DNA of 64,000 nt from Deltaproteobacteria bacterium (GTDB taxonomy: Bacteria > Myxococcota_A > UBA9042 > PHBI01 > JACKFB01), in contig JACKFB010000008.1 of the NCBI GenBank assembly GCA_020632695.1, positions 186,001-250,000 on the forward strand. Direction: 5' to 3'. Every line of letters starts with the position of its first letter. Position 1 is the first letter of the stretch. Below, piece after piece: positions 9,197-20,890 of this stretch. The notes below the pieces were generated by a model that had not been told where the DNA came from, ran no database searches, and was given only the letters and a program-made list of their open reading frames with translations. A program made the translations under genes and the position numbers.

Positions 9197-9225
9197 GAGT
9201 TAGCACGCAGCCCAATGAGCGTCAA
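9197..9225 (-). promoter_or_regulatory. Candidate sigma-70-type promoter for the nuo run
   Basis: On the minus strand TTGACG (9220-9225) and TAACTC (9197-9202) are spaced by 17 bases, in the gap between hemL and nuoA. The -10 match is weak, the -35 match is strong. Confidence 0.4.
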
Positions 9226-9242
9226 TGGATTCGGGGCCCCGC

Positions 9243-10522
9243 TCACTGCGCTGCCAGGGCCTGCCGGGCGGCCTCGACCGTGCGGTCGCAGATGGCCTCG
9301 TCGTGGGCGAGGCTGACGAACCAGGCCTCGTACTGACTGGGCGGGAGCAGCACGCCGGCGTCGCGCATGCCGCGCCAGAAGGCGCCGAAGCGGGCCGAGG
9401 CGGTGTCAGGCACATCATCGAGCCGGCGCACGGGGCCCGGCGCGAAGAAGAGGGTGAGCATGGAGCCGACGCGCTGGACGCGCCCCTCGACGCCGACGTC
9501 CTCGAGCGCCGCGGTGAGGCCGGCCTCGAGCCGGGCGCCCAGGGCCTCCAGCCGCTCGTAGGCGCCGGGGTGGCTGAGCAGCTCCAGGGTGGCCAGCCCC
9601 GCGGCGACCGAGAGCGGGTTCCCCGAGTTGGTCCCGGCCTGATACACCGGGCCCTCCGGCGCCACGACGCCCATGATGTCGGCGCGGCCCCCGTAGGCTC
9701 CCACCGGCAGGCCGCCGCCGACGATCTTGCCCAGGCAGGTCATGTCCGGGGTCACGCCGAAGCGCGCCTGGGCGCCGCCCAGGGCCACGCGGAAGCCGGT
9801 CATCACCTCGTCGAAGATGAGCAGCGCTCCGTGACGCCGCGTGAGCTCGCGCAGGCCCTCGAGGTAGCCGGGCTCGGGCGGCACGACGCCCATGTTGCCG
9901 ACCACCGGCTCGACGATGAGCGCGGCGATGGCCTCCGGCTGGGCCGTGAAGATCGCCTCGACCGCGTCGAGGTCGTTGTAGGGCGCCGTGAAGGTGTCTG
10001 CGACCGCCCCCGGCGTGACGCCGGCCGAGTCGGGGCTGCCGTGAGTGAGCGCGCCGCTGCCCGCCTTGACCAGCAGCGCGTCGGCGTGGCCGTGGTAGCA
10101 GCCCTCGAGCTTGATGATGCCGCGCCGGCCCGTGTATCCGCGCGCCGTCCGCAGCGCGCTCATCGTCGCCTCGGTGCCCGAGCTCACCAGGCGCAGCCGC
10201 TCCATCGCCGGCACCAGCTCGGCGATGCGCTCGGTCAGCGCCGTCTCGGCCTCGGTCGGCATCCCGAACGAGAAGCCCCGCGCCGCCGCCCGCCCGACCC
10301 GCGCCACCACCTCCGGGTGGGCGTGTCCCAGGATCATCGGCCCGAAGGCCCCCACGTAGTCGATGTAGCGCTGGCCGTCGACGTCCTCGACCCAGGCGCC
10401 CTCGGCCCGCGCGGCGAAGACCGGCTCAGCGCCCACCGACCGGCACGCCCGCGCCGGGCTGTTGACCCCGCCGGGCATGCGGCGCGTGGCGGCCTCGAAC
10501 GCTCGCTTCGATGCTTCGTGCT

Positions 10523-10526
<4 letters not shown>
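9243..10526 (-). CDS. hemL: Glutamate-1-semialdehyde 2,1-aminomutase
   Basis: This PLP enzyme converts glutamate-1-semialdehyde to 5-aminolevulinate in the C5 route to tetrapyrroles. The PLP-binding segment TCLGKIVGGGLPVGAYGG contains the Schiff-base lysine, and IFDEVMTGFR and the N-terminal MPGGVNSPARA are typical. I chose GTG at 10526 (427 aa) because it forms a GTGA overlap with the end of the upstream ABC-F gene and the protein then starts VKHEASKRAFEAA, as in the family; the longer start at 10595 would add 23 low-complexity residues. Confidence 0.95.
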
Positions 10527-12496
<1,970 letters not shown>

Positions 12497-12798
12497 CCGG
12501 CCCCCTCTTAGACCGTCGCCCGGGGGTCGGCAAGGTCGACCGCCGCCACGATCCGGGGAGGCCGCCCGGACGCCGCGCCGCGTCATGGGCTCGCGATGCG
12601 GCGGCACGCGCAGATCCGCGCCATGACACGGTGCGTCACGACCCGGTGTCATCATGACGCACCCCTCTCTTGCGTCATGCCCTCCCCTTCGCTACAAGCC
12701 GCTCCCGCAGGGTCGGCGAGGCTGTTCGTCCGCGCGACCGCCCTGCATCCGACTGCCGGCCGCCCCTCACGCGAGGCGCGCCGTTTCGAGGTGGCCCG

Positions 12799-12984
12799 AT
12801 GGTCCTCCAGCCCAAGAGCTTCGACACCCCCGAGACCTTCTTCTGCCGTGCCTACGGCAAGCGCATCAGCATCTTCGACTGCATGACCTCCTACGTGGAC
12901 GTCAACGCGCTCAACAAGAAGGACAAGCCCTGCCTCAAGTGCAGCCAGGGCGAGCAGATCCGGGGCGACTACGCGAAGGAGTGA
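12799..12984 (+). CDS. Small cysteine-containing hypothetical protein (61 aa)
   Basis: I start at ATG 12799, because the protein then begins MVLQPKSFDTPETFFC and the upstream open frame (from 12670) is low-complexity. Four cysteines are arranged as FFC, FDC and PCLKC, a pattern that could bind a metal, with the last pair in a typical C-x2-C knuckle. It is hydrophilic, with no signal peptide or membrane segment. It stands alone between two unrelated genes. I do not recognise a family. Confidence 0.6.
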   Translation: MVLQPKSFDTPETFFCRAYGKRISIFDCMTSYVDVNALNKKDKPCLKCSQGEQIRGDYAKE

Positions 12985-13105
12985 GGCGCTGACGCGACCG
13001 GGTGCTGGCGAGTCCGGGCGCCCTGCGCGATAGGATCGCCCTCGCGCGGAAGCGATGCCGCCCTCCAGGGGTTGAGGTCGGGTCGAACCGCGGCCCCGAG
13101 GCCCG

Positions 13106-13819
13106 ATGCTCCCTCTCCACTCCCTGGCGCTGCTCGCGCTGCTGGCCGTGCCGCAGGCGCCGCGCCCGGCAGAGCCCCCGGCCCGCCCTGAGGCGGCGCC
13201 GCGGCCGGCTGCCGGGCTCGTGGATGCCGCGGGCAATCGCGTCTCGCGCCGCGCCACCGCCGGGCCGAGGTCGTCTCGGCGCGCGCGCCAGAGCATCGAG
13301 CGGACGCCCCCGCCGACCGAGGCCGAGCTCCAGGCCCGCGAGCAGCTCCTGGAGCTGCCGGTGCTGACCAGCGGCTGCTCGATCCGCCGCCAGCCGCACC
13401 TGGTCGAGCGCCTGTTGTCGCTGACCAACACCAGCCAGGCGCTGAGCCTGGAGATCTGGGGCGATCTGCGCGCCTACCACGACCGCCAGAAGGTCATCTT
13501 CTACATGCGGGCGCCGATGCGCATGTACGTCACGCTCTTCTGGATCGGCCCCGGCGGCGAGATCTTCGTGCCCTTCGACAGCCTGGCCATCCCCGACAAC
13601 CGCAACGTCAGCGCCGACCCGGACGCGGTCATCGTGCCGCCGCTCGGCCACGAGCGCTGGGTCGCCATCGCCACCCTCGAGCCGGTGCGGCTGCCCTGCG
13701 GGGCCGGCGAGGCGGAGATGCTGGCCACGGTCGAACGGGCGGTCGCGCTGCCCCACGCCATCGGGCGCTGGGAGGTGTGGTCGGGCGACCCGGCGGCCCA
13801 GGGCGGCGCCGGGCGCTGA
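13106..13819 (+). CDS. Exported protein, possibly DUF4384-like (237 aa)
   Basis: The N-terminus (MLPLHSLALLALLAVPQAPRPAE) looks like a signal peptide, followed by a Pro/Ala/Arg-rich linker to about residue 75. The C-terminal part contains FYMRAPMRMYVTLFWIGPGGEIFVPFDSL, which resembles the strand pattern of DUF4384-type domains (a residue that 'tastes' a stretch, then hydrophobic strands and a printed value). Two cysteines (GCSI and LPCG) could pair in the periplasm. It converges on a hydrolase gene; both stop codons sit inside a small hairpin at 13816-13836. Confidence 0.55.
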   Translation: MLPLHSLALLALLAVPQAPRPAEPPARPEAAPRPAAGLVDAAGNRVSRRATAGPRSSRRARQSIERTPPPTEAELQAREQLLELPVLTSGCSIRRQPHLVERLLSLTNTSQALSLEIWGDLRAYHDRQKVIFYMRAPMRMYVTLFWIGPGGEIFVPFDSLAIPDNRNVSADPDAVIVPPLGHERWVAIATLEPVRLPCGAGEAEMLATVERAVALPHAIGRWEVWSGDPAAQGGAGR

Positions 13820-13836
13820 CCGGACGGCGCGGTCAG
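13816..13836. terminator. Stop-codon hairpin between convergent genes
   Basis: CTGACCG (13816-13822) pairs with CGGTCAG (13830-13836) over a 7-base loop. The TGA stop codons of both convergent genes lie inside the stem. There is no T-run, so a bidirectional attenuating or RNA-end structure is inferred. Confidence 0.4.
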
Positions 13837-15389
13837 TCGCTGTCGTCGTGACTCAGCGCGACGCGGAAGAAGCTGCGCAGGATCAGCCGGGTGAGCGGTG
13901 GCTCCTGCGGGTCACCCTTGGGCAACCAGCGGACCGACGCCCCGCACGGCGTGACGCAGGGGGCGTAGTGGTAGCCGTACACCAGCATCGCGAAGGGGAA
14001 GCGCTGGGGCTGCTGCATGATGGTCTCGAGCCACACCGCCTGGGGGATGGTCTCGCAGTGGGGCAGCACCTCGGGCGGGCTGTCGACGTAGGCGCTGAAC
14101 TTGTAGTCCACGGCGATGGGCAGCGCCGGGTAGACTGCGGCCACCGCGCGCAGGCGATGGCCGCCGGCCGAGTGGCCCAGGCCGCCGATGCGCGACGGGT
14201 CCACGAAGGGCAGGTCCTCGAGGATGGCGATCTTGGTGAGGGTCTCGAGCACCATCACGCCCAGCAGCGGCGTGGTGGTCTGCTCGGTGAGCAGCAGGGC
14301 CGTCTGCCCCTCCCACGAGTGGAAGCTGCGCTCGCCCGAGGCGAAGACCACGTAGCCGTGCTCGGCCAGCTCACGCCCGCCGAACTCCAGCATCCACTGC
14401 CGCACCCCGGCGCTGCCCGGCGCGTCGGCGCCGGGCAGGAAGCGGAAGTCGGGCAGATCGTGACCGTGCTCGGCGACGATGGCCGGCGATGGGAAGTCCA
14501 GGGCCCCCACCGGCCGCTCCAGGACCCCGTCCATGGTGCCCAGCAGGTCGTGACGCCACACCACGTCGGCCCACTCGTAGGAGCGCGAGACCCCATCCAC
14601 GTCGCGCGTCTCCAGGTGCCAGGGCCCGATGGCGTACTCGACCTCGCGCGCCGCCAGCTCGGCCAGGGGCAGTTCCAACCCCAGCGCCTCGATGAGATGC
14701 TGCCGCAGGGTCGGGAAGTCCGCCGGCTTGGGCGTGGGCGCAGGCGGCGTCGCCTGATCCTCGACCATCTGCGCGAGCTGCGCCTTCCAAGCCAAGGGCC
14801 CGCCGTCTCGCGCGTGCATCGCCGCGAAGTCCCGATACGGGGCGGTCAGCGGGTGCTGATCGAAGGGCGGCTCCGGCGCGAAGTCCCCCAACCACACCAC
14901 GTCGCTGCGAGCGTCGTCATCGACCACCAGCAGGGGATCCTCCACAGCCACCGGCAGCTCCGGAAACGCCCCGAGCGCCTCAGGAGGAGCCACCGAACAC
15001 TCGGGAAACCAGGCCACCTCCTCGATCGGCACCTCCGTAGGCTCCTTCTCCGACATCGCCTGCACCTGAGCCGCGAGCGCAGCACAATACTCAGGCAACG
15101 ACGGCCCGACCCCGTCGGCCTCCGTGTCGGCCCCAGCTCCGACCTCGGTCTCGCCCCCGGCCTCGGTCTCGGCCCCGGTCTCGGTCTCGGCCCCGGTCTC
15201 GGCCCCGGCCTCGGTCTCGGCCCCGGCCCCGGCCTCGGCCCCGGTCTCGACCCCGGCCTCGGTCTCCCCGTCCGCCTCCGCCGACACTCCCGCGCCGCCG
15301 TCCCCGCAGCCGCCCACCAGCCACGCGATCGCCCCGGCACAGGCGAGCCGCCGCCACCTCCGCACCCGGGTGTTCACGCCTGACCCCAT
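13833..15389 (-). CDS. Lipoprotein alpha/beta hydrolase with an acidic E-T/A-G repeat linker
   Basis: The start at 15389 gives MGSGVNTRVRRWRRLACAGAI and a lipobox LVGGC, so the protein is predicted to be lipid-anchored. Residues about 35-80 are a low-complexity repeat of E-A-G/E-T-G units, then an enzyme domain follows. The nucleophile elbow GLGHSAGGHRLRAVAAV (Ser in G-H-S-A-G) and the downstream DYKFSAYVD segment fit a dienelactone-hydrolase or lipase-like alpha/beta hydrolase of 518 aa. An upstream alternative start at 15413 (MRAVAGVS) is possible. The substrate cannot be read from the sequence. It is divergent from a secreted subtilase. Confidence 0.75.
   Translation of the reverse strand: MGSGVNTRVRRWRRLACAGAIAWLVGGCGDGGAGVSAEADGETEAGVETGAEAGAGAETEAGAETGAETETGAETEAGGETEVGAGADTEADGVGPSLPEYCAALAAQVQAMSEKEPTEVPIEEVAWFPECSVAPPEALGAFPELPVAVEDPLLVVDDDARSDVVWLGDFAPEPPFDQHPLTAPYRDFAAMHARDGGPLAWKAQLAQMVEDQATPPAPTPKPADFPTLRQHLIEALGLELPLAELAAREVEYAIGPWHLETRDVDGVSRSYEWADVVWRHDLLGTMDGVLERPVGALDFPSPAIVAEHGHDLPDFRFLPGADAPGSAGVRQWMLEFGGRELAEHGYVVFASGERSFHSWEGQTALLLTEQTTTPLLGVMVLETLTKIAILEDLPFVDPSRIGGLGHSAGGHRLRAVAAVYPALPIAVDYKFSAYVDSPPEVLPHCETIPQAVWLETIMQQPQRFPFAMLVYGYHYAPCVTPCGASVRWLPKGDPQEPPLTRLILRSFFRVALSHDDSD
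15118..15285. repeat. Hexanucleotide-type low-complexity repeat in the lipoprotein linker
   Basis: Variants of GGTCTC and GGCCCC units (plus-strand view) alternate for about 160 bases and encode the E-T-G/E-A-G linker. The unit lengths are multiples of three, so copy changes would keep the frame. Confidence 0.6.
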
Positions 15390-15603
15390 GCTGACACCGG
15401 CGACGGCGCGCATGGGTCCCGCGACGCCATGCTCCAGGCACGGCGGCGGGGGGCGGCGTCGACTGCGCCACCATACGTCAGCCGTCGGCGGGCCGTGAGC
15501 ATCGAAGCGCGTTCCGTGTGGCGAGCCGTCCGGCGTGGCCGGTCTGGCCCGGCCGCGGAGCTTCGTGGTAGGCGGGCAGGCACTCGCCGCGCCGGAGCCG
15601 CCG

Positions 15604-18495
15604 ATGCCTCGCCCCTCGCACACCCTACTCGTCGCCGCCCTGGTGCTCCTCGCGCCGGCCGCCCTGCACCGCCGGGCCCAGGGCGCCGACGCCCGCCCCG
15701 CCGGCAACGACAGCTACCACCGCTGGCTCAGCCGCGAAGGCACCGGCGCGGCCGCCCTCACCGCCGCCCACCCCTCCTGGGACGGCCGCGGCGTGGTCAT
15801 CGCCGTGCTGGACACCGGCGTCGACCCCAGCGTGCCCGGCCTGCTCACCACCAGCGACGGCAAACCGAAGATCCTGGATCTACGCGACTTCTCCGGCGAG
15901 GGCGACGTGGAGCTGCGCCGGGCCGAGCGCGCCGAGGAGGGCGGCGTCCCCGTGCTGCGCAACGCCAAGGGCTACGTGCGCGGCGTCGCGGGCCTGGCCC
16001 CGGCGCAGCCCGCCGGCGGCTTCTGGCTCGGCTTCCTGGACGAGTCGGCGCTCACCGGCTCCGAGGTGCGGGACCTGGACCAGGACGGGGACGCAGACGG
16101 CCGCTTCGCCATCCTGGTGGCCGATCCGCTCGACGCCGAAGGCCCGGTGGCCTGGGTCGACACCGACGGCGATGGCGACCTGGCCGACGAGGAGCCGCGC
16201 CGCAGCTACGCCGACGACCCGCGCTGGTTCGCGCTGCGCTCGGGGGACCCGCGCAAGGATCGCCCGCCGGTGGCCCTGGCGATCACCGTGATGCCCGACC
16301 ACGAGCCCAAGGTGGAGGTCGCCTTCGACGACGGGGGCCACGGCACCCACGTGGCCGGCATCGCCGCCGGCTTCGGCATCGAGGGCCGCGCCGGCTTCGA
16401 CGGCGTCGCCCCGGGCGCGCGCATCCTGTCCTTGAAGATCGGCGACAACACGCTGTCGGGCGGGGCCACGACCGCGGGCAGCATGAAGAGCGCCATCGCG
16501 TTCGCCGGGCGCTGGTCCGACGAGCACCAGACCCCGGTGGTCATCAACCTCAGCTACGGCATCGGCAGCGAGCGCGAGGGCCGCTCGGCCATCGACGACG
16601 CGCTGACCGAGGCGCTTCAGGCCCATCCGCTGCTGGCGGCCTGCGTCGCGGCCGGCAACGACGGGCCGGGGCTCTCCACGGTCGGCACCCCGGGCGGCAG
16701 CGCCCGTGCCTTCACGGTGGGGGCCCTGCTGCTGCCCGACAACGCGGAGGCCCTCTACGGCGGAAGGATCGCCTCACCGCGCCTCTTCGGCTTCTCCAGC
16801 CGCGGAGGGGAGCTTGCCAAGCCGGACGCCGTCGCCCCGGGCGTCGCCTGGTCCACCGTACCGCCCTTCCACGAGGGCTCGGTCATGGCCGGAACCTCGA
16901 TGGCCACGCCCCAGGCGACCGGGGTCTTCGCCCTGCTCATCTCGTCGGCGCTGCAGCGCCAGCTCTCCTGGAGCTCGGGCTCGGTCGCCCGCGCCCTGCG
17001 TGGCACTGCCCGCCCGGTGCCGGGTCAGGGCCCCCTCGACCAGGGAGCCGGCCTCATCCGGGCCGACCTGGCCGCCCAGGCCCTCCCGAAGGTCGCGCCC
17101 GGCCCCTCGACACCGCTCGGCTGGGACATCAGCACGGCCATCCCGCACCGGCCGGGCGCCGACGGCAGCGCCAGCTTCTGGCGCACCGGCAGCTACGTGC
17201 CCGAGTACCCGCACACCATCGCCGTCACCATGACGCCGGTGTTCCCCGACACCACCGCCGCCTCGGCGCGCGGCGCGGCCTTCACCACGCTGGAGCTGCG
17301 CTCCGACAGCCGCTGGGCCCGCCTGGACCGCACCCGGGTCGCGGTCCGCGGAGACCAGGCCCAGACCATCCACATCTCCTTGCGGGCCAAGGACCTCACC
17401 GAGCCCGGGCTGCACGTGGCGACCATCGAGGCGCGCGCCGACGGCCAGGCCTTCCCGGTCTTCAGCGTGCCCGTCGCGGTCGTGGTGCCCTGGCGCTTCA
17501 CCGCGGACTCGGGCCGCGAGCGGGGCTTCGACCTCTCGCTCGGGCCGGCCGAGTACTCACGGACCTTCGTCGAGGTGCCCGCCGGGGCCACCCACATGAC
17601 CGTGCGGCTGGAGATCCCCCAGGATCGCTTCGGCCTGGCCTGGCTCGACGTCTACGACCCGGCCGGCCGGGCCCTGGACATCGAGCAGCCCACCGCCAGC
17701 TCCCGCGACGGCCGCTCGGCGCGCCTGGTCGTCGGCCCGGATCGGCTGCGCCCGGGGATCTTCGAGATCGACGTCGAGACCAGCCTGCGCAACCGCGAGA
17801 CCAGCGCGGCCCGGCTCGACGTCGCGTTCTCGGCCCTGGACGCACCTGAGACCTTGAGCTTCCCGGTCACCCTCGAGGGCGGCCTCAGCGTGACCTGGCC
17901 GGTGACCCAGCGCTTCGACGCGGCCTGGCGCGGCAGCCTCGAGGCACGGCTGGTCGGCATCCGCCGCGAGCACAGCGTCGACGTCAGCGGCTCCACCGAG
18001 TCGGAGACGCTGACCGTGGCCCCGGGGATGGCCTCGGTGCGCCTGCGCTTGAGCATGGAGGCGGAGGACTACGCCCGCTTCACCGACGTGGCCGTCGACG
18101 TGCTCGACGCCTCGGGCGCCGCCGTCGCCCAGAGCGGCTTCGGCTCGCGCTTCTTGGAGCTGGACTTCCCGGCCTCGCCCGGCGACTACACCCTGCGCAT
18201 CGTGGCCGCCACGGCGGACAAGCTCCGCGACCTGCCCGCCGATCTCGCCTTCAGCGTCGAGGTCTCGGAGCTGCAGCGGCTCGGCGCCCCCCAGCCGGCG
18301 TCACTTTCGGCGCCGGAAGCGGGCCGGATCGTGACGCTCTACCCCGGCGTCCGCACGCTGATGACCCTGGCCATCCCCGGGCCGCTCCGCGCCCTCCCCT
18401 CCGGCTACCTGCACGCCGTGGAGGTCACCGGCACCCGCATCGGCGAGCGGTGGCCCATCCTGTCGCAGGAGCTGGGCCTCGAGCCGCTGCCCTGA
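15604..18495 (+). CDS. Secreted subtilisin-family serine peptidase, TPP II-like
   Basis: A 963-aa S8 peptidase. With ATG at 15604 the N-terminus MPRPSHTLLVAALVLLAPAAL is a signal peptide. The triad is complete: Asp in VLDTGVDPS (about residue 70), His in GHGTHVAGI (about 249) and Ser in GTSMATPQATG (about 432), with the oxyanion Asn in AAGNDGPGLS. The long insertion between Asp and His, and the large beta-rich C-terminal half of some 450 residues, match tripeptidyl-peptidase II-like subtilases. A start at 15535 would give a poor signal sequence. It ends head-to-head with the next minus-strand gene in a stop-codon hairpin. Confidence 0.9.
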   Translation: MPRPSHTLLVAALVLLAPAALHRRAQGADARPAGNDSYHRWLSREGTGAAALTAAHPSWDGRGVVIAVLDTGVDPSVPGLLTTSDGKPKILDLRDFSGEGDVELRRAERAEEGGVPVLRNAKGYVRGVAGLAPAQPAGGFWLGFLDESALTGSEVRDLDQDGDADGRFAILVADPLDAEGPVAWVDTDGDGDLADEEPRRSYADDPRWFALRSGDPRKDRPPVALAITVMPDHEPKVEVAFDDGGHGTHVAGIAAGFGIEGRAGFDGVAPGARILSLKIGDNTLSGGATTAGSMKSAIAFAGRWSDEHQTPVVINLSYGIGSEREGRSAIDDALTEALQAHPLLAACVAAGNDGPGLSTVGTPGGSARAFTVGALLLPDNAEALYGGRIASPRLFGFSSRGGELAKPDAVAPGVAWSTVPPFHEGSVMAGTSMATPQATGVFALLISSALQRQLSWSSGSVARALRGTARPVPGQGPLDQGAGLIRADLAAQALPKVAPGPSTPLGWDISTAIPHRPGADGSASFWRTGSYVPEYPHTIAVTMTPVFPDTTAASARGAAFTTLELRSDSRWARLDRTRVAVRGDQAQTIHISLRAKDLTEPGLHVATIEARADGQAFPVFSVPVAVVVPWRFTADSGRERGFDLSLGPAEYSRTFVEVPAGATHMTVRLEIPQDRFGLAWLDVYDPAGRALDIEQPTASSRDGRSARLVVGPDRLRPGIFEIDVETSLRNRETSAARLDVAFSALDAPETLSFPVTLEGGLSVTWPVTQRFDAAWRGSLEARLVGIRREHSVDVSGSTESETLTVAPGMASVRLRLSMEAEDYARFTDVAVDVLDASGAAVAQSGFGSRFLELDFPASPGDYTLRIVAATADKLRDLPADLAFSVEVSELQRLGAPQPASLSAPEAGRIVTLYPGVRTLMTLAIPGPLRALPSGYLHAVEVTGTRIGERWPILSQELGLEPLP

Positions 18496-18514
18496 CGGCC
18501 GGCGCGCTCGTCAG
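18492..18514. terminator. Stop-codon hairpin between convergent genes
   Basis: CTGACG (18492-18497) pairs with CGTCAG (18509-18514) around an 11-base GC-rich loop. The two TGA stops of the subtilase and the downstream minus-strand gene are both in the stem. Confidence 0.35.
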
Positions 18515-20790
18515 TCCTCACCGCGCCCCAGCAGCCGCCCCAGCCGGCCCAGCATCCCCTGCGGCGGAGGCGGCGGAGGCGGCTCCTCGGGCGGCAGGCG
18601 GCCCTCCAGCAAGGGCACGATGCGCTCGAGGTAGGCGCGCACCAGCTCGACCTTCTTCAGCGCCGACTGGAACGCGGGGTCACCGCTGCGCGCCGGCGGC
18701 CCCAGCGCGGCGGCCAGGGCGTCAGCGTCCTTGCCCAGCTCGCGCACACGGCGCTCGGCCTCGGGCGAGCTGCCGCGCTGCAGGAGGTCGCGCTCGAAGA
18801 CCTCCAGCTCGCGGAAGGCCTCCTCGTAGAAGGCGATCGCCTGGCCGGGCGTGGTCAGCCGCTTGTCGCGGGGGGCCCGCAGGGCGGCGGCGGCGGCGGG
18901 CCCCAGGGTGGGCACGGTGGGCGGGCGGGACAGCGCGCGGCCCAGGCCGTCCTGGGTGGCCGGGCGGGCGCTCGAGGTCCCGGGCTCGGTGGCGCGGGGG
19001 CGAGCGCGGGGCGGCGCGGGCGCAGCCATCGAGGGCAGCGGACCCGGGGGCGCCACTGCGCGGGGACGCGCCGGCTCGGCAGGCGGTGTCGACGGCGTGG
19101 TGACGCCCGGGGAGCCCGGCGCGGCGGCCAGGGGCGGACGCTCGGTGGTCCGCGGCCGATTCTGGGTGGTGCGCGGCGGCGGCTGGGGCAGCGGCGGCAG
19201 CTCGAAGCGACGCGTGGTCGGGCGCTTGCGCGCCGGCGGCTCGGGCAGGGGTGGCAGCGCGTCCTGCGACGGCATGCGCGGTCCCCGCGGAGCGCTGCGC
19301 GCGGGCGGCTCGGAGCCCGACGCGAAGGGGTTGAGCCCCGGCGGCTCGGGCGGCAGGCGCCGCGGCTTGGGCGCCAGCCCATCGAAGGGCGTCGGCTCCT
19401 TGGGGGCGCGCCGCTCGCCGGGTCCGATCACCTCGGAGTCGCCGGCGGCCGGCGTGTCGCCCTCCCCTTCGGTCGCCTCAGAGGCCGCGTCGGGCTGCTC
19501 GGCCGGGCTGGCCGCCGCCGCGCGCTCGGCCGCCTCGGCCTCGGCCTCGCGCTGCCTCTCCGAAGCCCGCTGGGCCTCGCAGTAGCGCCGCGCATCCTGG
19601 GCCAGCGCCGCCGCGTCCCGCACGATGCTGCGCACGTCGTGGCCCGCCTCTCGCTGCGCCCGGACCAGATCGAGCGGGTCGGCCCCCCGGAGCGGCGCGA
19701 TGTCGCGGCCGTAGCGCCAGCGCAGATACTCCTCGCGGAACGCCGCCAGATCCCGCGCCAGCACGGGGTCGAGCGGCGGGTCGGCCCGCTGGCCCTCCTT
19801 GGCCGTCAATGCGCGCAGGCCCCGCTCGATGGCCTCGGCGGGCAGCGCCCCCAGGCGCTCGCGGCTGGCCTCGGGCACCTGGACCCAGCCCGTCCACGCC
19901 GCGACGTCGTCCGAGCTCAGGGCTGCCTCGCCGCGCGCCACGGCGAGCGAGGGGCCGAGCCGGGCGAAGAGCCAGCCGGCCAGATCCATCAGCGCGCCGA
20001 GGCTCTCGGCCGGGACGGTGAGGTCGGCGTCCGCCAGCCGGCGCTGGAGGCCGCGCTCCCCGGGGCGGTGCTCGACGGGGAGCTCCTGATCGCGCAGATG
20101 CTCCAGCAGCGTGGCCCACAGCGCGCGGCGCGCCGGCCCGGCCATGGGCTCCAGCAGCTCGCGGCAGCCGTCCAGGTCGTGGTTCGGACGGGCCACGACG
20201 CGGAAGAAGCGCGACTCCCACAAGTGGCCCAGCTCCTCAGGCCAGCCGGTGTGCTCCTCGATGAGCCCCCAGGCGTCGCGGATCGCCTCGCTCTCCTCGG
20301 CGCGCATGGGCCGGGCGACGGCGGGGGTCCTCACCGACGCGTAGCCGATGCCGTGCCCGCGCAGCACCACCACCGGGCTCAGCAGCGCCAGCGTGCCGCC
20401 GAAACCGGGCAGGGTCGCCAGGCGCTCGCCCAGGAACTCCCGGACGTCCAGCGACACCGTCAGCCCCGGACGCAACACCGAGCGCTCCAGCGTGATCGCG
20501 CGGCCCAGCGCCTCGATGCCCTCGGCGCTGCCCAGCAACGCCGCGGCGCGCGGCAGGTCCAGGCTCGGCGGCTCCACGCCCTCGGCCAGCAGGCGCTCGA
20601 CGAAGACGGCCAGCGCAGGCGCCACCGCCGGCGGATAGCCCGTCAGCGAGTCCTCGCGCAGCGCCGCCAGCACGCGCCGCATCTCCGAGAGCGGGCGCTT
20701 GCCCAGCGCGCGCACGGCGAAGCGCGGGAAGTCGGTCTCGGCCAGGCTCGGAGGGGGTAGCTGGCCGACGAGCGTGGAGAGACTGAACAC
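18511..20790 (-). CDS. Large hypothetical protein with a proline-rich middle (759 aa)
   Basis: I do not recognise a family. Residues 1-about 400 form a helical, leucine-rich globular part (FPRFAVRALGKRPLSEMRRVLAALRED near the start). A charged Ala/Glu/Gln helix (SERQREAEAEAAERAAAA) around residue 415 is probably coiled-coil. Residues about 450-630 are a disordered Pro/Arg/Ala tract. The C-terminal ~110 residues are helical again and end in a Pro run followed by GMLGRLGRLLGRGED. No signal peptide or membrane segment is evident. The frame stays open for 2.3 kb with normal codon usage, so the gene is real. A scaffold-like role is only a guess. Confidence 0.7.
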   Translation of the reverse strand: MFSLSTLVGQLPPPSLAETDFPRFAVRALGKRPLSEMRRVLAALREDSLTGYPPAVAPALAVFVERLLAEGVEPPSLDLPRAAALLGSAEGIEALGRAITLERSVLRPGLTVSLDVREFLGERLATLPGFGGTLALLSPVVVLRGHGIGYASVRTPAVARPMRAEESEAIRDAWGLIEEHTGWPEELGHLWESRFFRVVARPNHDLDGCRELLEPMAGPARRALWATLLEHLRDQELPVEHRPGERGLQRRLADADLTVPAESLGALMDLAGWLFARLGPSLAVARGEAALSSDDVAAWTGWVQVPEASRERLGALPAEAIERGLRALTAKEGQRADPPLDPVLARDLAAFREEYLRWRYGRDIAPLRGADPLDLVRAQREAGHDVRSIVRDAAALAQDARRYCEAQRASERQREAEAEAAERAAAASPAEQPDAASEATEGEGDTPAAGDSEVIGPGERRAPKEPTPFDGLAPKPRRLPPEPPGLNPFASGSEPPARSAPRGPRMPSQDALPPLPEPPARKRPTTRRFELPPLPQPPPRTTQNRPRTTERPPLAAAPGSPGVTTPSTPPAEPARPRAVAPPGPLPSMAAPAPPRARPRATEPGTSSARPATQDGLGRALSRPPTVPTLGPAAAAALRAPRDKRLTTPGQAIAFYEEAFRELEVFERDLLQRGSSPEAERRVRELGKDADALAAALGPPARSGDPAFQSALKKVELVRAYLERIVPLLEGRLPPEEPPPPPPPQGMLGRLGRLLGRGED

Positions 20791-20890
20791 GGCGTCAGCG
20801 TGGATCAGAACCGTCGGCGATGCAACGCGCCGGGGTCCGGCCCCGCACGGTCAACTTGGGCGGCCGGTGGGCGCGCTGTCCCTTGCGCCG

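Noticed and set aside
15118..15285. Possible CRISPR-like repeat array
   Set aside because: The units are 6-12 bases without spacers and lie inside a coding frame, so this is a low-complexity linker.
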